Shown here piece by piece: positions 21,316 to 34,242 of a DNA stretch of 64,000 bases. How positions within the stretch are numbered: position 1 is the first letter of the stretch; every line of letters starts with the position of its first letter. The position numbers and the translations under genes were made by a program. The stretch spans positions 36,303,467 to 36,367,466 of the forward strand of contig NC_056758.1 in NCBI RefSeq assembly GCF_018687715.1. Reading direction: 5' to 3'. This DNA comes from Carya illinoinensis (taxonomy: Eukaryota; Streptophyta; Magnoliopsida; Fagales; Juglandaceae). The notes under the pieces were generated by a model, which had not been told where the DNA came from, searched no databases, and saw nothing but the letters and a program-made list of their open reading frames with translations.

Positions 21316-24300
21316 ATGCCTATTCAGACCGTTATTCTAATTTGTAACCCTACTCTTTACCTCAATTCCTCCTTTGTCCCCACTCCCATTTCAAAGCTCT
21401 ACGGTACCCCGCCTCCACCTCCACTTCCCCAGCGTCCTTCTCGCTTTCGAACTTGCTTCTCTGCTCTCTCAGGTCTGATTCGCAAATCTCTCCATGTTTG
21501 GATTGTTAGCGCCGATTCGCTTCTTCGGCTATCGACTCAGTTCTGATTTGTTTTCCGATTAGTTGGTGTTTGAAATGTGTTAGTGATTAGGGAATTTACC
21601 GGATTTGCCTGAAGGTTTAGCAAATATTTTTCTTTTCATATCATTTATTAATTTGATTACGTTGTTTGGATTTATATTTGAAGTCGGTGGTTCTGGATTT
21701 CATTAACTAAGTTCGTGGTTGCGGGTAGTAATTGATAATTATCCATGCTTTGTTCAAACCGATTAGTTTATGCAACTATCATATGATCCCCGCGAATAAC
21801 CTCGATTCCCTTCGTTGTTTAGCTTGATTTTGGCTTGATTTTAAAGTTTCCTGGATTGCTAGGCTCAGGCTTGATCTTGTTTCCATACTGATATAGTTTA
21901 GCTTATATAAATTCCCTGTAGATGCCGTATGTCAAATCATCCTGAAGATTATTTTTCACTCGATTGCTATAAGCAAGTTGTGGAGGCAAGACCCCCTTGA
22001 AGTGCTCTACCCGCCCCCTGTTTTTTTTAATCTTGATAAGATCAAACTATTTATTTATTTTTACTTTTTACATCGTTAATCGTGACGTTATTGTTATTGT
22101 TTTATTTGTCCTCTTTTTCCTTTGTGGTTCTACCTCAACTTGGTCAAATTGTGAAAGCTTTTGGAGATTATTTGGTATGTGCTTTTTTATTAGAACCTTT
22201 CTAGGGATTATTCTGGCATATATGCTTTTGATTCCAAACTCATTCCGTTGGAATCATATATGGATCACTTGTTGCGTATGCTTTAGGGGCATCACATGGA
22301 TCACTTTTGTTAGCTTTATCACATACCCAAGCATTGATTCCAATGTTGCCATTGTAACTTTTGCCTTGCTTTTGGTCTCTATTCTCGCCTTTGTTAAAAC
22401 ATTGTGTTGTTATGTAGTACTTGAGCACTTGTCTATGAACAATATTCTTGATTAGCTTCTTAAGGACAAACCTAGTAGGCATAAATTTGTCACATGGTTA
22501 TCACCTTTAGTGGAGGCCACATTTTTTAAAGGGGATGATCTTATGATGTTCTTTTGGTTGTTTTCTTTTATGACCACAGACATGGATTCCACTGGCGGTC
22601 AAAGTCTCTACCCGTTGCATCGTTGCAAGACTCTTCACCTGGTTTGTGGAAAATTGTCCATTCTATTTGTTATTATTAGTGGAGAAGATTTATGGTTGTA
22701 CGCTTGACACTTGTATGCATTATTTTTGGAGATTATTTATTGTCTTATTTATACTTTAAAAAGCATATTAGTCTTATCAAGCCATGTCTACAGGTAAGGC
22801 ATGCCCAAGGGGTTCACAACGTGGAAGGGGAGAAAAACGATGATGCATACTTATCTTATGATCTTTTTGATGCACAACTAACTCCTCTTGGCTGGAAGCA
22901 GGTAGTTGCTGATTAATCATGTTCTAATTGTTAGTTCATTGCATCTATTTTGTCGATGAAGTATTCTGCTATGGAAACTTTTATATAACTAATTTTTAGG
23001 TAGAAAGCCATGCTCATCCTGTATTAACTTTATGTGCAACGGTCAAATAAAATAAGAATTATTCTGAAAGGAAACTGGATAAAACTTGTAAATTTTGTCG
23101 CACATAGGCTTGATTTCTAAACTTTCTTGTCCTACTTGTATCTTCTATCAGATATCATATCCTCCCATATAATAATAAAAGTGATGCCATGGAATGATTT
23201 CGTTGTGCCATGACAGGTTCATAATCTGCGTAAGCATGTTCAAGCATGTGGGATTTCCAAAAGCATTGACCTAGTCATTGTTTCCCCATTGTTAAGGTAA
23301 AAGTCACTGCAATTTTGTTGCCTCGTATTTTTTTTAATTTTTTTAATTTTTTTTTATCTGCTTAATGCTGTGCAAATGGTGCAGACCACCTCCACTAAGC
23401 TCACCACTGGATTCTGACGCAATGTACAACCATCATTATTACCGCTAGAATCAAGTGGTGAAGAATTAGTGTGGTTTCAGTGATCAGCTTCTCTAGGGTT
23501 ATTTGTTTATGAGAGCTGTTTAACCGGTCATTATTAGGTCCAGGTTGTGCTTAAAAAATAAATCAAGGTCATTCTAGCACCAGTAGGCAGATTCTAAGAA
23601 ATATTTTCAAGTAAAAACCCATTGCCTCAGGTTCATGACTCAAAGCCCTGAGATATATACATATGAACATATATATTTTTTTTTGATAAGTAACAGTCTT
23701 TATTGAATAGAAGGGAACTAGGCAATGCCCAAGTACATAGGAAGCATACAAAGTGAGACACCTAATTACATTCTAATATGTAACATATCTTGTTGTACAT
23801 TTCCAGCCCTATGGCTAGTCAAATTTGTACGTGATATGTAAACCATCAAGATGCTTGTCTGGCTTCTAACTTGAATACTATGTATTTAAAAGTTCTGCCA
23901 ACAGCCATAACCCCCCAATCTGAAACTAAAAATATCGATTTAGTGTACAAGCATGTATCCAGCCCTGTCTAAGCCATTTCTAAGTCCATCTCCAAGGTCT
24001 TTTAGGTATTCAGGCTTCATAACTTTTAAGATGCACGAAGAAATGATATGTAAAAAGCCAAAGGTCATTTAGTATTTTTAATCGTTTTCTGAATCTCTAT
24101 TCCCTGCGGGGCTTTTGGTTTAGATGACTTGGCATGTTGCTCACCAAACAAATTGGGTCTCCATGTTTAAATTGCTTTAAATAGTTGTTTCTAATTTCAT
24201 CTACTTATAAAAAAAAAAAATGCTTTAACTCTTAATTATAACTCATGGGTAACAATATTTCACTGCAGGACCATGCAAACAGCAGTTGGAGCCTTTGGTG

Positions 24301-26740
24301 GTGAAGCATACACAGATGGGGTAAATGTACCTCCTCTAATGGTTGCAAATACAGGGAACAGTGGCCATCCTGCAATTTCAAGTCTAAATTGCCCACCGTT
24401 TGTAGCAGTAGAGCTTTGCCGTGAACATTTGGTATGCCACATTACATATAATGGATATTCTAGGGCCCTTTTCTGCATGTATATTGGCATGCATGTATAC
24501 AAAGTTATCGCATTTGTAATATACATCTTAGTACTTATCCAATTATTAACAAGAAGTGAATCAAAATTGCGGCAAATGATAGTCCCTCCCTTTTTTCCCA
24601 TTAATTGGTTATTAGTTGTCATCTCAATTTGTACTTGTGTGTGTGTTTTCTTTTCACTACAGGGAGTTCATCCATGTGATAAGAGGCGAAGTATTAGGGA
24701 ATATCGCCCACTTTTTCCTGCTATTGATTTTTCCCTGGTAAGTAAATTACCAGAATTGGGGCTTTATAATGCCAACGGGTGGCTTTGACGGTCATTTTCA
24801 AATGCTATTGACTTGTTTACCTGGTCTTCAATTCAATCATGTCTATTAATTATTCATGTTGTAATTCTTGTTCAGGTAGAAAATGATGATGACATTTTGT
24901 GGAAGCCTGACATTAGAGAGACGAATGAGGAAGTTGCTGATAGGGGACATAAGTTTTTGAAATGGTAACTGCCTTTTTCTTCCGTTTCTCAGAAAATTGA
25001 AGTTCTGTTAACCGAAGTAACAATCAACAAGCAATGCTTGTTGAGATTTTGTATGGCCAAAAAAGTTCCAAACTTTGGAATTGCCCGTCTTATAAAACTA
25101 AAGAAGCACTAACTTGTGCTCATGCACCTTAAAAATTACTTTATCGTGTTTGAGATCGGCCATGGGTTTTCAAACATGCTCTATCATTCGACAAAATTGG
25201 TTTATTAAAAGGAATATTCCGTTTTTTCTTATTAGCTGGCATGGTCGTCCCATGTCAATGGGATCTTGATCTTTCATGGATCCAAGCTCACCTTCTTTTA
25301 AAAGGAAAAGAAAAAATGCGATATTGTTTGTGTTCTACAGTGAGTCCCAATATGTAATCCATGCATGTTAGTGTGTTGCATACATATGAAGTCACTTGTG
25401 TAATATTATCTTTCTTTCTTTTTTCACTTAAAATATACGAGTGTTTTCAGATGTATGGATCAGTATTTGGGATGATTCCCTTACAATTGCAAATAAACTC
25501 TTGGTTATTGCTTATGAGATCAATTTTTCCACATGGTTCTTGTATATCCTTTCCACCTTTTATCCTGGTTGAGTGGGATTTCTGTAGACATTTTGATCCT
25601 TTTGCTTTCATGTGGTTGCAAGTATGGCCATGAACATGCCCCAAAATTATTTCTTTTCTTTTCGTTGTTTCTCAATTGGCCCAGGTTGTGGACACGTGAA
25701 GAGAAGGAGATTGCAATTGTCACCCACAGTGGATTCTTGTTTCATACCCTAAGCGCTTTTGGAAATGATCCAGTTGTTAAGAGTGAAATATGCACACAGT
25801 AAGTACTGCATTCACACACGCAAAAAAACATTTTAGTAGACGCATAATCGGGTTCTCGGGTTTAAAATATAATGCACCATGTTCGTGCAATCAGAAGTTG
25901 ATGCCTTCTGCTGAATTTGCAATCTAGCCGTGTGATTCCCCCCCTTTTCTCTATTTTTTCTGATTTTCCCATTGCCTTTTCGTACATGAAAAATCTATGC
26001 TTATTCACTTGACGACATTTACATAAATTCATTTTGCATTTTTTTTTTATTACATTTCAGAATTAGAGACGCTTTCTTTCTAACATTTTCTTGCTAATCT
26101 CTTTGAGTTAAAAAAAAAAAAAAATCTAAAATTTTGAGTCATTTGTTGAGGATGAATCCTCAGAAACTTCTATTTATCTATTTGTTCACTTACTTAAATT
26201 TCTTGGTTAGATTCTCTATTCTGATGAGACATCCTCATGGTAGGCATTCTTGTCCCTTCACTAGTATGGTTTTACTTGTATGACTTGGATTGTGAATTCT
26301 ATGATCATTCAAAGTAGATCTTATTTTCTAGAGCAATAATTTTCCCCTAGTTATCGAGATAGGGTTTAGGTGATATCATGGTCATACTTCATATCTCTGT
26401 CTCTCACAGGGGTTAACTACTTTGACCTTCGAACTCCCTCCATAAACCCTCTGCATACTTAATGGTTATAAAGATTTTTTACTAATACAATGTGATTGTG
26501 CAGTTTTGCCAATTGTGAGCTCCGTTCAATGGTCTTCATAGATAGGAGGTGAGCATATTCATTTTCAAAATGTAGTAGCATCCATAATCTAGCTTTATCA
26601 TCATTCTGATTCTTTGTTTCTGCAGTATGGTGGGATCAGCTTCCTCGACGACTAACTATCCTGGAAAAATACCTCATGGACTTGATCTTCCCAGTGATCT
26701 TGCCACTGAGAAGCTTCCAGAGAATGGACTTGCAAACTAA
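21316..26740 (+). CDS. Phosphoglycerate mutase-like protein (histidine phosphatase superfamily)
   Basis: Ten coding exons: 21316-21472, 22580-22641, 22794-22901, 23217-23296, 24269-24431, 24663-24737, 24876-24964, 25685-25798, 26504-26548, 26626-26740; all GT-AG and frame-consistent, 335 aa. The RHA signature (VRHAQGVHN, residues 74-82) supplies the phospho-accepting His; the second catalytic His lies in VTHSG (His259). IVSPLLRT and the ending NYPGKIPHGLD match plant PGM-like proteins related to At5g64460. Members are named after PGM, but their substrate is not established. Exon 1 adds about 52 residues rich in Ser/Pro/Arg and poor in acids that would suit an organelle transit peptide; it joins in phase before the MDSTGG start (ATG at 22582), which gives a 282-aa form. 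Which start is used is unknown. Confidence 0.9.
23676..23757 (-). mobile_element. 5'-truncated LINE/SINE 3' end in intron 4 of the PGM-like gene
   Basis: An antisense insertion: poly(T) at 23676-23684, then GATAAGTAACAG and GGCAATGCCCAAGTACATAGG. The reverse complement ends TACTTATCAAAAAA, the same tail as the L1-type insertion at 52524-52825. Confidence 0.55.
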
Positions 26741-26928
26741 CTATAGCGTATAATAACAATAACCGAGAAGGAACAGACACAATACGTGTGATTTATGATT
26801 CAAGTATTTGTTGAGGCACTTCCATAGTTAATATATTTCTACAGAAGACGAGGCATCCATTTTTAGCAAGTTCGATGGCTCTGTTGGATGATTTCATGAT
26901 TCTTTTTTCTTGGAATAGGTAGATCTAA

Positions 26929-29112
26929 AGCCTATACCAGAGTTGTCATGCCGATTCTTTTTCAGATGAAGATGTGAACACATTGGGTTTATTATACTTT
27001 ATTTAGCTTTCTATGGGGGCCATGGAAGATTGATGTTTTTTACTTTGGAACGTGAACATACGGTGAGGTTTCTGTTTCAATATCATTTATTTGTTATGTA
27101 GTCTTTTATCGTTAAACGTTGAGCCTCCCTCACTCCCTTGATGATTTTTTTGTTTTTTCAAAGTGACACTGTTCTTCCTTGGTTTCCACTTGAATGGATG
27201 GCATGTTATGTCGATCTTGGACTTGTTTGGACACTAAGAATATTTTAAAATATATGTAAATAGTAATGATATGATGTATAAATAGGAATAAAATGTTTTG
27301 AGTTAAAAATGTTTTATTGGATTTTGAAAATTTTGAATAAAAATATTTTAAAGTTAAAAAATTTTTTGAATATAATTTTTTAATATTTTATTGTTTTGAA
27401 ATTTGTATATTTTTAGTGTTTTGATTGGGAGTTTAACATTTGAAATTGAAAATTGTTTTGTATTTGAGTGTTGTTTAGATGTTAAAGATGAAATGAAAAG
27501 TCTTATCTCATTTTAACATTCAAATGAGGTCTTAGACCTTGTTTTGATATATGAAGCATCTACACTCATTTTATCTCATCTTATATAATAATTATAATTT
27601 TTTTAAATTTTTAAATAAAATATAATAAACAATTCAACTTTTTAAATTTAAGTATAAAAATAATATTAAAAAGTAATATTATAATAATATTTTATTCATT
27701 TTAACTTCTATCTTATCTCGATTTACTATTCACACCATCCCCCGTCTCAACCCTTAGGGTGTTTGAAGGCTAAGTTGCGAAACCACGCAAAGCGGGTAAA
27801 ATTCAAGACTGGATGTTCTTCGGTCCAAGGGTCCCCGCAAGCTAAGGGGCTTTAGGCTTCGGGAAAGGCCCTTTATCGAAGCCCATAGAGCCCATGTCGC
27901 TAAAAGTATCGATAAGACAAAACTAAACAAGATCGAAAAAGAAATACCCATAATCTGTGCTTAACATCAACTTTGACGATCTGTGATGTTCGTTTGGCAG
28001 AAATTGTTTATGAGAGGCGAGCATCTAAACTCAAATTTTCCTTAATGCAGTGAGCAAAATATGTAATTCAACAAAGACGGAATGGGGACAAATAATTAAT
28101 CATTAATCAATGAATAAACGTTTTCCACACTTTTTTTTTTTTTTCCACACCTTTCCCACGCGTTTTTTTGTTTTTTGGTTTCTGAGCAAACCTTTCCCAC
28201 ACTGCTTGTGAACAAATAAATTTACCTTAGCGATTGATTTTCAGCCAATGAAAACCAACTTATTTGACAGTTTAACTGAGGATTGACTGTTATCCAGATC
28301 CCCTAAGCGCATAAATCACATACCCCAGTAACATAGAAAGTAGAATGAAGAGAACAGCACCCATGATGCTGACACTATCCGACTTAGTAGGTTCTGTTCT
28401 ACTTCCCTCCTCCATGTCATCTCCAAAAGGAAAGCTAGATGCTGAATAAAACGGAGCTGCCACATCCCAGAAGGACTTAGTGACCAGAGATGGGGCTTCT
28501 ATTTCAGGTTTTAATATCGTTGAAGCATCAGTTGGACCTTCCATGGACATCAACTCAACACAATGATCTTTTAGAACCTACGTGAAAAGAGAAAGGAGTA
28601 AGAATAAATAAACTTTGGGGGCAGGGAGGACCGAATTATGAGAGCAACATATAATACGTGTCTCCTCAGAAAGAGCAGTCTATTTTGCAAGAAGGTACAA
28701 TTTTCAAGGCCGTTAGAACATGAAAAAAACATTTCTCTGGTTCAATGTAAAAAGTTTTATCGCAGATGTGCATGATTAGGAGGTGATCTATACTAGAGTC
28801 ATTTACTAAAAATCAAGGTGACTTGTGGAAACAGATCCAAGGAAGAATTTCATTATTTAGCCTTAGAAAGGTTCCCACCCCCTTCCCAACAAAAAAATAT
28901 TATTTTCTTTCCATTGAAAGAAAGCACGTAACCAGATATTCTAGTCATTGAGTCAGATGTGCGCACCTCAAGAGTCTCAGATGGCTGTAGGTAGTCACAT
29001 ATGTAGGTGCCTGCCAACCAAGGAACAAATACTCTTCGAGGAAATGAAAGACTGCATTCTTTTCTGCTCTTGACCATATCATAAAAGATATGGTAGGTGG
29101 ACAGATCATGTT
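26929..29112. repeat. Original copy of the segmental duplication
   Basis: Spans the downstream flank of the PGM-like gene, a MITE pair, and the last two ODR4 exons. It matches 5661-7775 plus 12706-12796. Near 29014-29040 it preserves the uninterrupted site CCAAGGAACAAATACTC into which copia inserted in the other copy. Confidence 0.9.
27225..27740. mobile_element. AT-rich MITE pair between the PGM-like gene and ODR4
   Basis: Same two units as 5950-6490 (GTTTGGACACTAAGAATATT... and ...TTATCTCGATTTACTATTCAC). It lies in the converging intergenic space between the PGM-like 3' UTR and the ODR4 3' UTR. Confidence 0.55.
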
Positions 29113-32100
29113 CCAGAAAACATGGAAATAAGTATAGCTGAAGAATGACGCCTCAAATACAATGATAAACTTCAAGCTTGTGCTTCACAAAAGATAGATT
29201 AGCCTGCTAAAAGCCAACTAATAGTGGAGGGAAATAAGAAGTTTCAATTAATCATAACTACCTTTATAACTTACCAACTATATTTGAGTTATTCCTTTTC
29301 CTGATGTGGGACTATGGTGTTTAAAAATTTCCCCTTTAATTCCTCTCGTCCTCAATAGGACTATGCCATGCAATGCTCCAACATCACATGACTGGCCTTG
29401 CTAGGTGGATCAACTACCATATGTGTCAACCCATAGAAAGGATTAGCCACATCTGCACTATAACCGTAAAAAGACTAATCAATTTGAAGTTTTCCTAGAA
29501 TCAATTATGAAGCTCAGTTTCACCTATAACTTGTTCACTTTAGGGAGTTATTAGTTTTCCTACCGAGGTACTAGGGTGTTGCATTGAGCAACACAACTCA
29601 CAAAAATTGATGAAACTGAGAGTACACAAGCATTGATTCACCAACGATGAAGAAACAAATAAACACAAATATACAACTAACAAACCTTAAGAAGTGCAGG
29701 ACAAGCTGCGAAACAGGTTTATTAGTTGATATCCCATCACTTGCTTCTGGGCTAGCATCATCTTTTGGTCCCACATCTCCATATGCCTCATCACAGATGA
29801 TATCTAATCTACTTTGCAGACTCATGATGATATCCATCTACATACAAAAACGCAACCAAAGATCGCACAGGACAGTGAGGAACAACTATAAGTTACTCAT
29901 GAGAGCAAGACTAGCACAGACTCCAGCAGGAATATACAGAAGGAAAAAGAATAACAATACAAAACAAAAGCTCAAGCATTGACATTTCATTGGCACTACA
30001 AAATCACCTAGCCTGATGAATAAAAATACAGAATATCACTGTAAAATAAGATAGAGAGCCCGAACTTGATTATTGAATACCTTTATGTCAGACACAGCTT
30101 GTGAAATTGGTTCTTTTGAGTTCAAGTATGCAAAAGAACACACTGATCCATTGAAGACAAGAACACCGAGGGCATCTTTTCTGCTGCACGCTTTACAACA
30201 TGTAAACAAATAATTAAATATAAGATTTATAATGCAGAACAATGGAAATATCTAAAAAAAATAACCTGGTCAATAGTAGAAAAAGAGAAAGAAAAGAAAA
30301 GAAAAGGAAGTGCCGACACACCTTCTGCATTTGAGTCTTTCATGAATGGTAGAAGCAATTCAACTTCATGCACACCATCCAACGTGCAAGGTTCGTCACC
30401 AACCACCTAGAATTGTATGGAAGACCCACATACAAAAAATAAAATAAAAATAAAAAACCGATATCGCTGGAATCCACTAACAAAATGAGTTCCTCAGAAA
30501 ACTTTGGGAAACTATAGAAAAGTAAAAAAGAGCCTTTTTTTTTTTTTTGAAATATTTACCACCATAAGATCTAATAAATCTTTCTATTTTATATACTGGA
30601 CACTTGTTGACAATTATTTTTAACAAATGAAGCCAAAGCCATGGTTTTATGCAACTGACAACTTTGATGAGGGCACCATTCATCTATATGAGATATAATG
30701 GCAATCCATTGTATTGCACAGATGTCAATATACTGTGTGCGTGTGTATAGATACAGGCAAACAGACAGAGATATATAGATAGACGGATAAACAGATATGG
30801 TATATCATAGTCTCTCTTACCAAATTACCATCAATGATCGCCTTTGCATCTTTCAGCTCTTTAGCATGATGAGAAATTCCTTGTCGAAGAACATCCCTCA
30901 ATGTTTGCACATTTGATGCACTTTCATGACATATGGGCAAGCTGGGAAAAGAAAGCCTCACTTATTAGAGATGACGTGATAAAATATTTGGTTCCTGCCA
31001 TGACTCGCATAAAAAAACCGTCCTTTTTTTTTCGTAATAATTTCACTACAAAGCACCAAAAATAATGTTGAAAAATTATAAGTGGACTATGGTATGACAG
31101 TATGATTGCCTGGTATTTTAGACCAAGAGGTGCACAGAGATGCTTATATGATCAGTCTAGCAGTCAGCTTAGCTTACATGCAGAAAGAAATTGGTCAGAC
31201 ATGACTCGTATATAGCCAACTTGATGACACCTTTTTGAAGGTTCAAGAAGAAGATAAAATGTTCAAGATGGATTATAATCAAACTTTTTTTTTTTTTTTT
31301 ATAAGTAATATAATCAAACCTTGATTAGATATTGGCTTAGTTTTGGGGTGATTTATCTGTTCACAACTGACTTCAATATTAACAATATTTGTTTCCTCAT
31401 CATTATCCCTGACATAGCACATCATCTCATTTTTGTATACAATGGTGTCTTTACACTGTTTGGCATTATTGTAAACAGTATAACAATATATGAATATACA
31501 AACAGAAAACATCGATTTTCAAAGTTTTGGAAGACAATATGGGCAATCAAATACGAAAAATCATTAACCAAGCAGTTAGATGTGGAAGACCACTGACTAT
31601 GCAAATGATACATGATACCTAAGGTTAAAATTATAGGTGCACTTGAAAGTCTGAAGAGAAGTTAGGACCCTTCCCATTTTGAAATCACAGGGTCGTAGGC
31701 TGCTTGATGTAATATTTGAAGTCCACGTGCAATTTCGACATGTCCATCTACACAGATAAACTCTTTAGTCAGCATGAAAACCACCTGAAAAACTAATTAA
31801 GATGGTACAATTAGGAAGAGGAAAAAAAATATTAAGTTAGATGAGTTATATACCTCATTGGACTGTAACAAATGTGAATGAGCAGTCTTTCCTCCCGATC
31901 AGTTTCCAGTACGGGTGTTGCTTCCGCAACTCCCTTTATGGTCTGCAAGAGCTGTTTCATTATAAGTTATTAAGCTAGGAAACATCACTACTGAGACGGG
32001 ATACAAATACTATAAAATTTAAATGTGGTGATGAGACAATCCCTGCAATCTGATGGGAGCACACAGCCACAAATATTATAAACATCTAGTTAAAAGACAA

Positions 32101-33371
32101 ATAACACGCATAAAAAAAAAGTTTATCACGTATCTAGTTCTACGAAAAAACAAGGCTCGCATATAATAAGGCCACATCATGACAACTTTCTTGTTTATAT
32201 TATGATGACCCAATTCTCATCGTACACATTTACATAAATGCCATGCAACGATCATCTGTATAAAAGCATCGGCATTGGTTTATTTATATGTAAATGCAAA
32301 ATCACATGTTTTGGAAATTGTTTTTGCCATTCAAGAAAGACTCCCACATTGGATTATGCATCTTTAAGCCAAAATAATTAATAAAATAATTTATTATTAT
32401 TATTATTAATTTGTTTTCCTAATTTGTTTTTGTTTTTGTTTTTATATTTATTTTGCAATTTGCAGTGAAGGAGAGCTCTCAGGAAAAAATAATCCCGTTG
32501 GTGGAGAGAGAGAGAGGAAGGAGAGAGAAAAAATTTAATAAAATAGTATTTGTAAAGTGAACAATGCATTGGAAAGATGTATAGGCAAGATGTATTGGCA
32601 CCGTTTATAACTATAAAAATATTTACATATGCATAATCCAATGTAATCAATTTAATGGTCTAGTTATGCGAATATGTGTTTGTATTTGCATATAGATAAA
32701 CTAATACCAATGCTCACGGCGACATCTCTACCACAAGAAGCAGTCCAGCAGCTCCTCATATAGGAGTTCTTCTACATAACCATCTAGTTGAATGAGAAAA
32801 AAATAAAAATTGAAAGAGGGAAAGAAATACCTGATAAAGCATTATAGTTGAATTTTTAAAAGCATCACTGCTCACCCATATATAGATGCCAACCACCCCC
32901 ACTCCACCCACTAGCATTCTAGCTACCTAAGAAACCGAAATAAGAGCCAAAAGCAAAGCTAAGAAAAATCGTATTCGATTAACAAAATAGTAAATATTAA
33001 TAAATTCAAACAGAGCAATGTGGTTCAGATTTCTATATATCTATACAGTCTATACACGTTGCTCGAATGTTAAACCTGGCGAGCGTGTTCGGCGACCCAA
33101 TCGTCATCGATAAACAGAGAGGAGACTTCGGCAGCCTGGGATCTGGATTTAGTTCCCTTTTCCTTGTCGTCCTTGACGGACTCGAGGAGTGAACACGCGG
33201 CCTCTCCCGCGTCGTTGGGTGGTGTTGGAACCAAATCGAAGACGAAACCCCGATCTAAAGGCGAGCTCAGCTTGCCTACTACGAGACCCAACTGCGATAA
33301 ACAAAACACATACTCAAACTCATCCATTTCAAACGATCTGCTCCGTACAATATCCATCCATGCATGCATAC

Positions 33372-33431
<60 letters not shown>

Positions 33432-33513
33432 CCTGAACGGGGAGACCAGATTGGCTGAGACGATCCTCAATCAATTTGAGTTGGCTTTCTTCTCCAACCA
33501 CCGCTTTCACCAT
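28290..33513 (-). CDS. ODR4: ODR4 homologue (ER-associated, C-terminally membrane-anchored)
   Basis: Eleven exons on the minus strand: 33433-33513, 33076-33291, 32831-32926, 31854-31942, 31619-31747, 30821-30941, 30322-30406, 30081-30190, 29686-29837, 28967-29063, 28290-28577; all GT-AG, 487 aa. It opens MVKAVVGEESQLK and contains RWTCRNC, SSLRPCDFKMGR and PRRVFVPWLAG, as in plant ODR4 proteins. A single hydrophobic segment (residues about 463-483, MGAVLFILLSMLLGYVIYAL) ends the protein. In animals ODR-4 works at the ER with ODR-8/UFSP2 in receptor maturation and UFMylation; the plant role is not established. An in-frame ATG at 33633 would add 40 very basic residues. Exon 1 abuts a long (CT)n tract in intron 1. 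The last two exons are duplicated at 7.0-12.7 kb. Confidence 0.92.
33377..33428. repeat. (GA/CT)n microsatellite against the ODR4 intron 1 donor
   Basis: About 26 GA units on +. On the ODR4 strand the intron begins GTATTCTCTCTCT, so the repeat starts within a few bases of the 5' splice site (33432-33431). Frames through it are artefacts. Confidence 0.95.
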
Positions 33514-34242
33514 TTTGACAGGCTGAATTTTTCTTCGTTTGCTTCTTAGACCGAAGCGAAACGCTGCGTGATAAATCTTCCTTTTTCTTTCTTTCCGTCC
33601 GTCTTTCGTTTTACAGGTTGGCCGGTTGGCCATGACTTATTTTGCTGAATTTTTAAGAAAAGATATACAGTGATGATTCGGTCAAAGGATATCGTAAAGA
33701 CTATTTCAAGGGTTCTAATGTTCTATAATACACAATATTTATATATTTATAAGATTTCAATTTTAAAATATATATTTTAAATTAAATTATAAAAAAAATT
33801 AAAATAGAATTATTATAATAATTATATAATGAATTACATATATAACATTCATTTCTGTTAATTAAAATATAAAAAATTAAAAATGTTGAAAGTTTTGAAA
33901 AAATATTTGATTGCCAAACAGGCCTTAAAAAAATGAGATTTAAATACAAAGACACGTGGCTCGAATGTTATCTCTGGCGACGCAATCGTCATCGATAAAC
34001 AGAGAGGAAAATTAATCACGACCCGAAAAGATGGGTCCCCTCCCCATTACCTCTATTCCAGCTCGTGAAAAAATTCTCCCCCAACTGCGCCGTTTTCCTT
34101 TTCCCTTGTCCTTTACTCCTATAGCCCCTAGACTATCCCAAAAATGGCTTCGGAGCCCCAACTACTTCAAACCCTAGGCTTAGTTTCCCTCTAAAACCCA
34201 GCCAAATCCTCTCCATTCCGTTCCCCGTTTCGAGCCAGGGAG
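33514..34242. promoter_or_regulatory. Shared upstream region of ODR4 (-) and the PB1 gene (+)
   Basis: The two start codons are 729 bp apart on diverging strands, so promoters of both genes must lie here or in the 5' UTRs. The centre (about 33720-33930) is AT-rich and MITE-like. A 53-bp piece copied from ODR4 exon 2 sits at 33961-34013. No clear TATA box. Confidence 0.55.
33961..34013. repeat. Partial copy of ODR4 exon 2/intron 2 junction in the PB1 upstream region
   Basis: CTCGAATGTTATCTCTGGCGA then CGCAATCGTCATCGATAAAC and AGAGAGGA repeat 33062-33124 (CTCGAATGTTAAACCTGGCGA ... CCAATCGTCATCGATAAACA, GAGAGGA). About 13 bp between two GGCGA motifs are missing from this copy. Same orientation as the source. 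Confidence 0.75.

Noticed and set aside
21997..22455. 152-codon hydrophobic frame in PGM-like intron 1
   Set aside because: T-rich intron sequence gives Phe/Leu/Ile-rich translations by chance; it has no start context or family match.
33164..33458. Plus-strand frames through the (GA)n tract by ODR4 exon 2
   Set aside because: They are produced by the microsatellite (Glu/Arg runs) and the opposite strand of a real exon.
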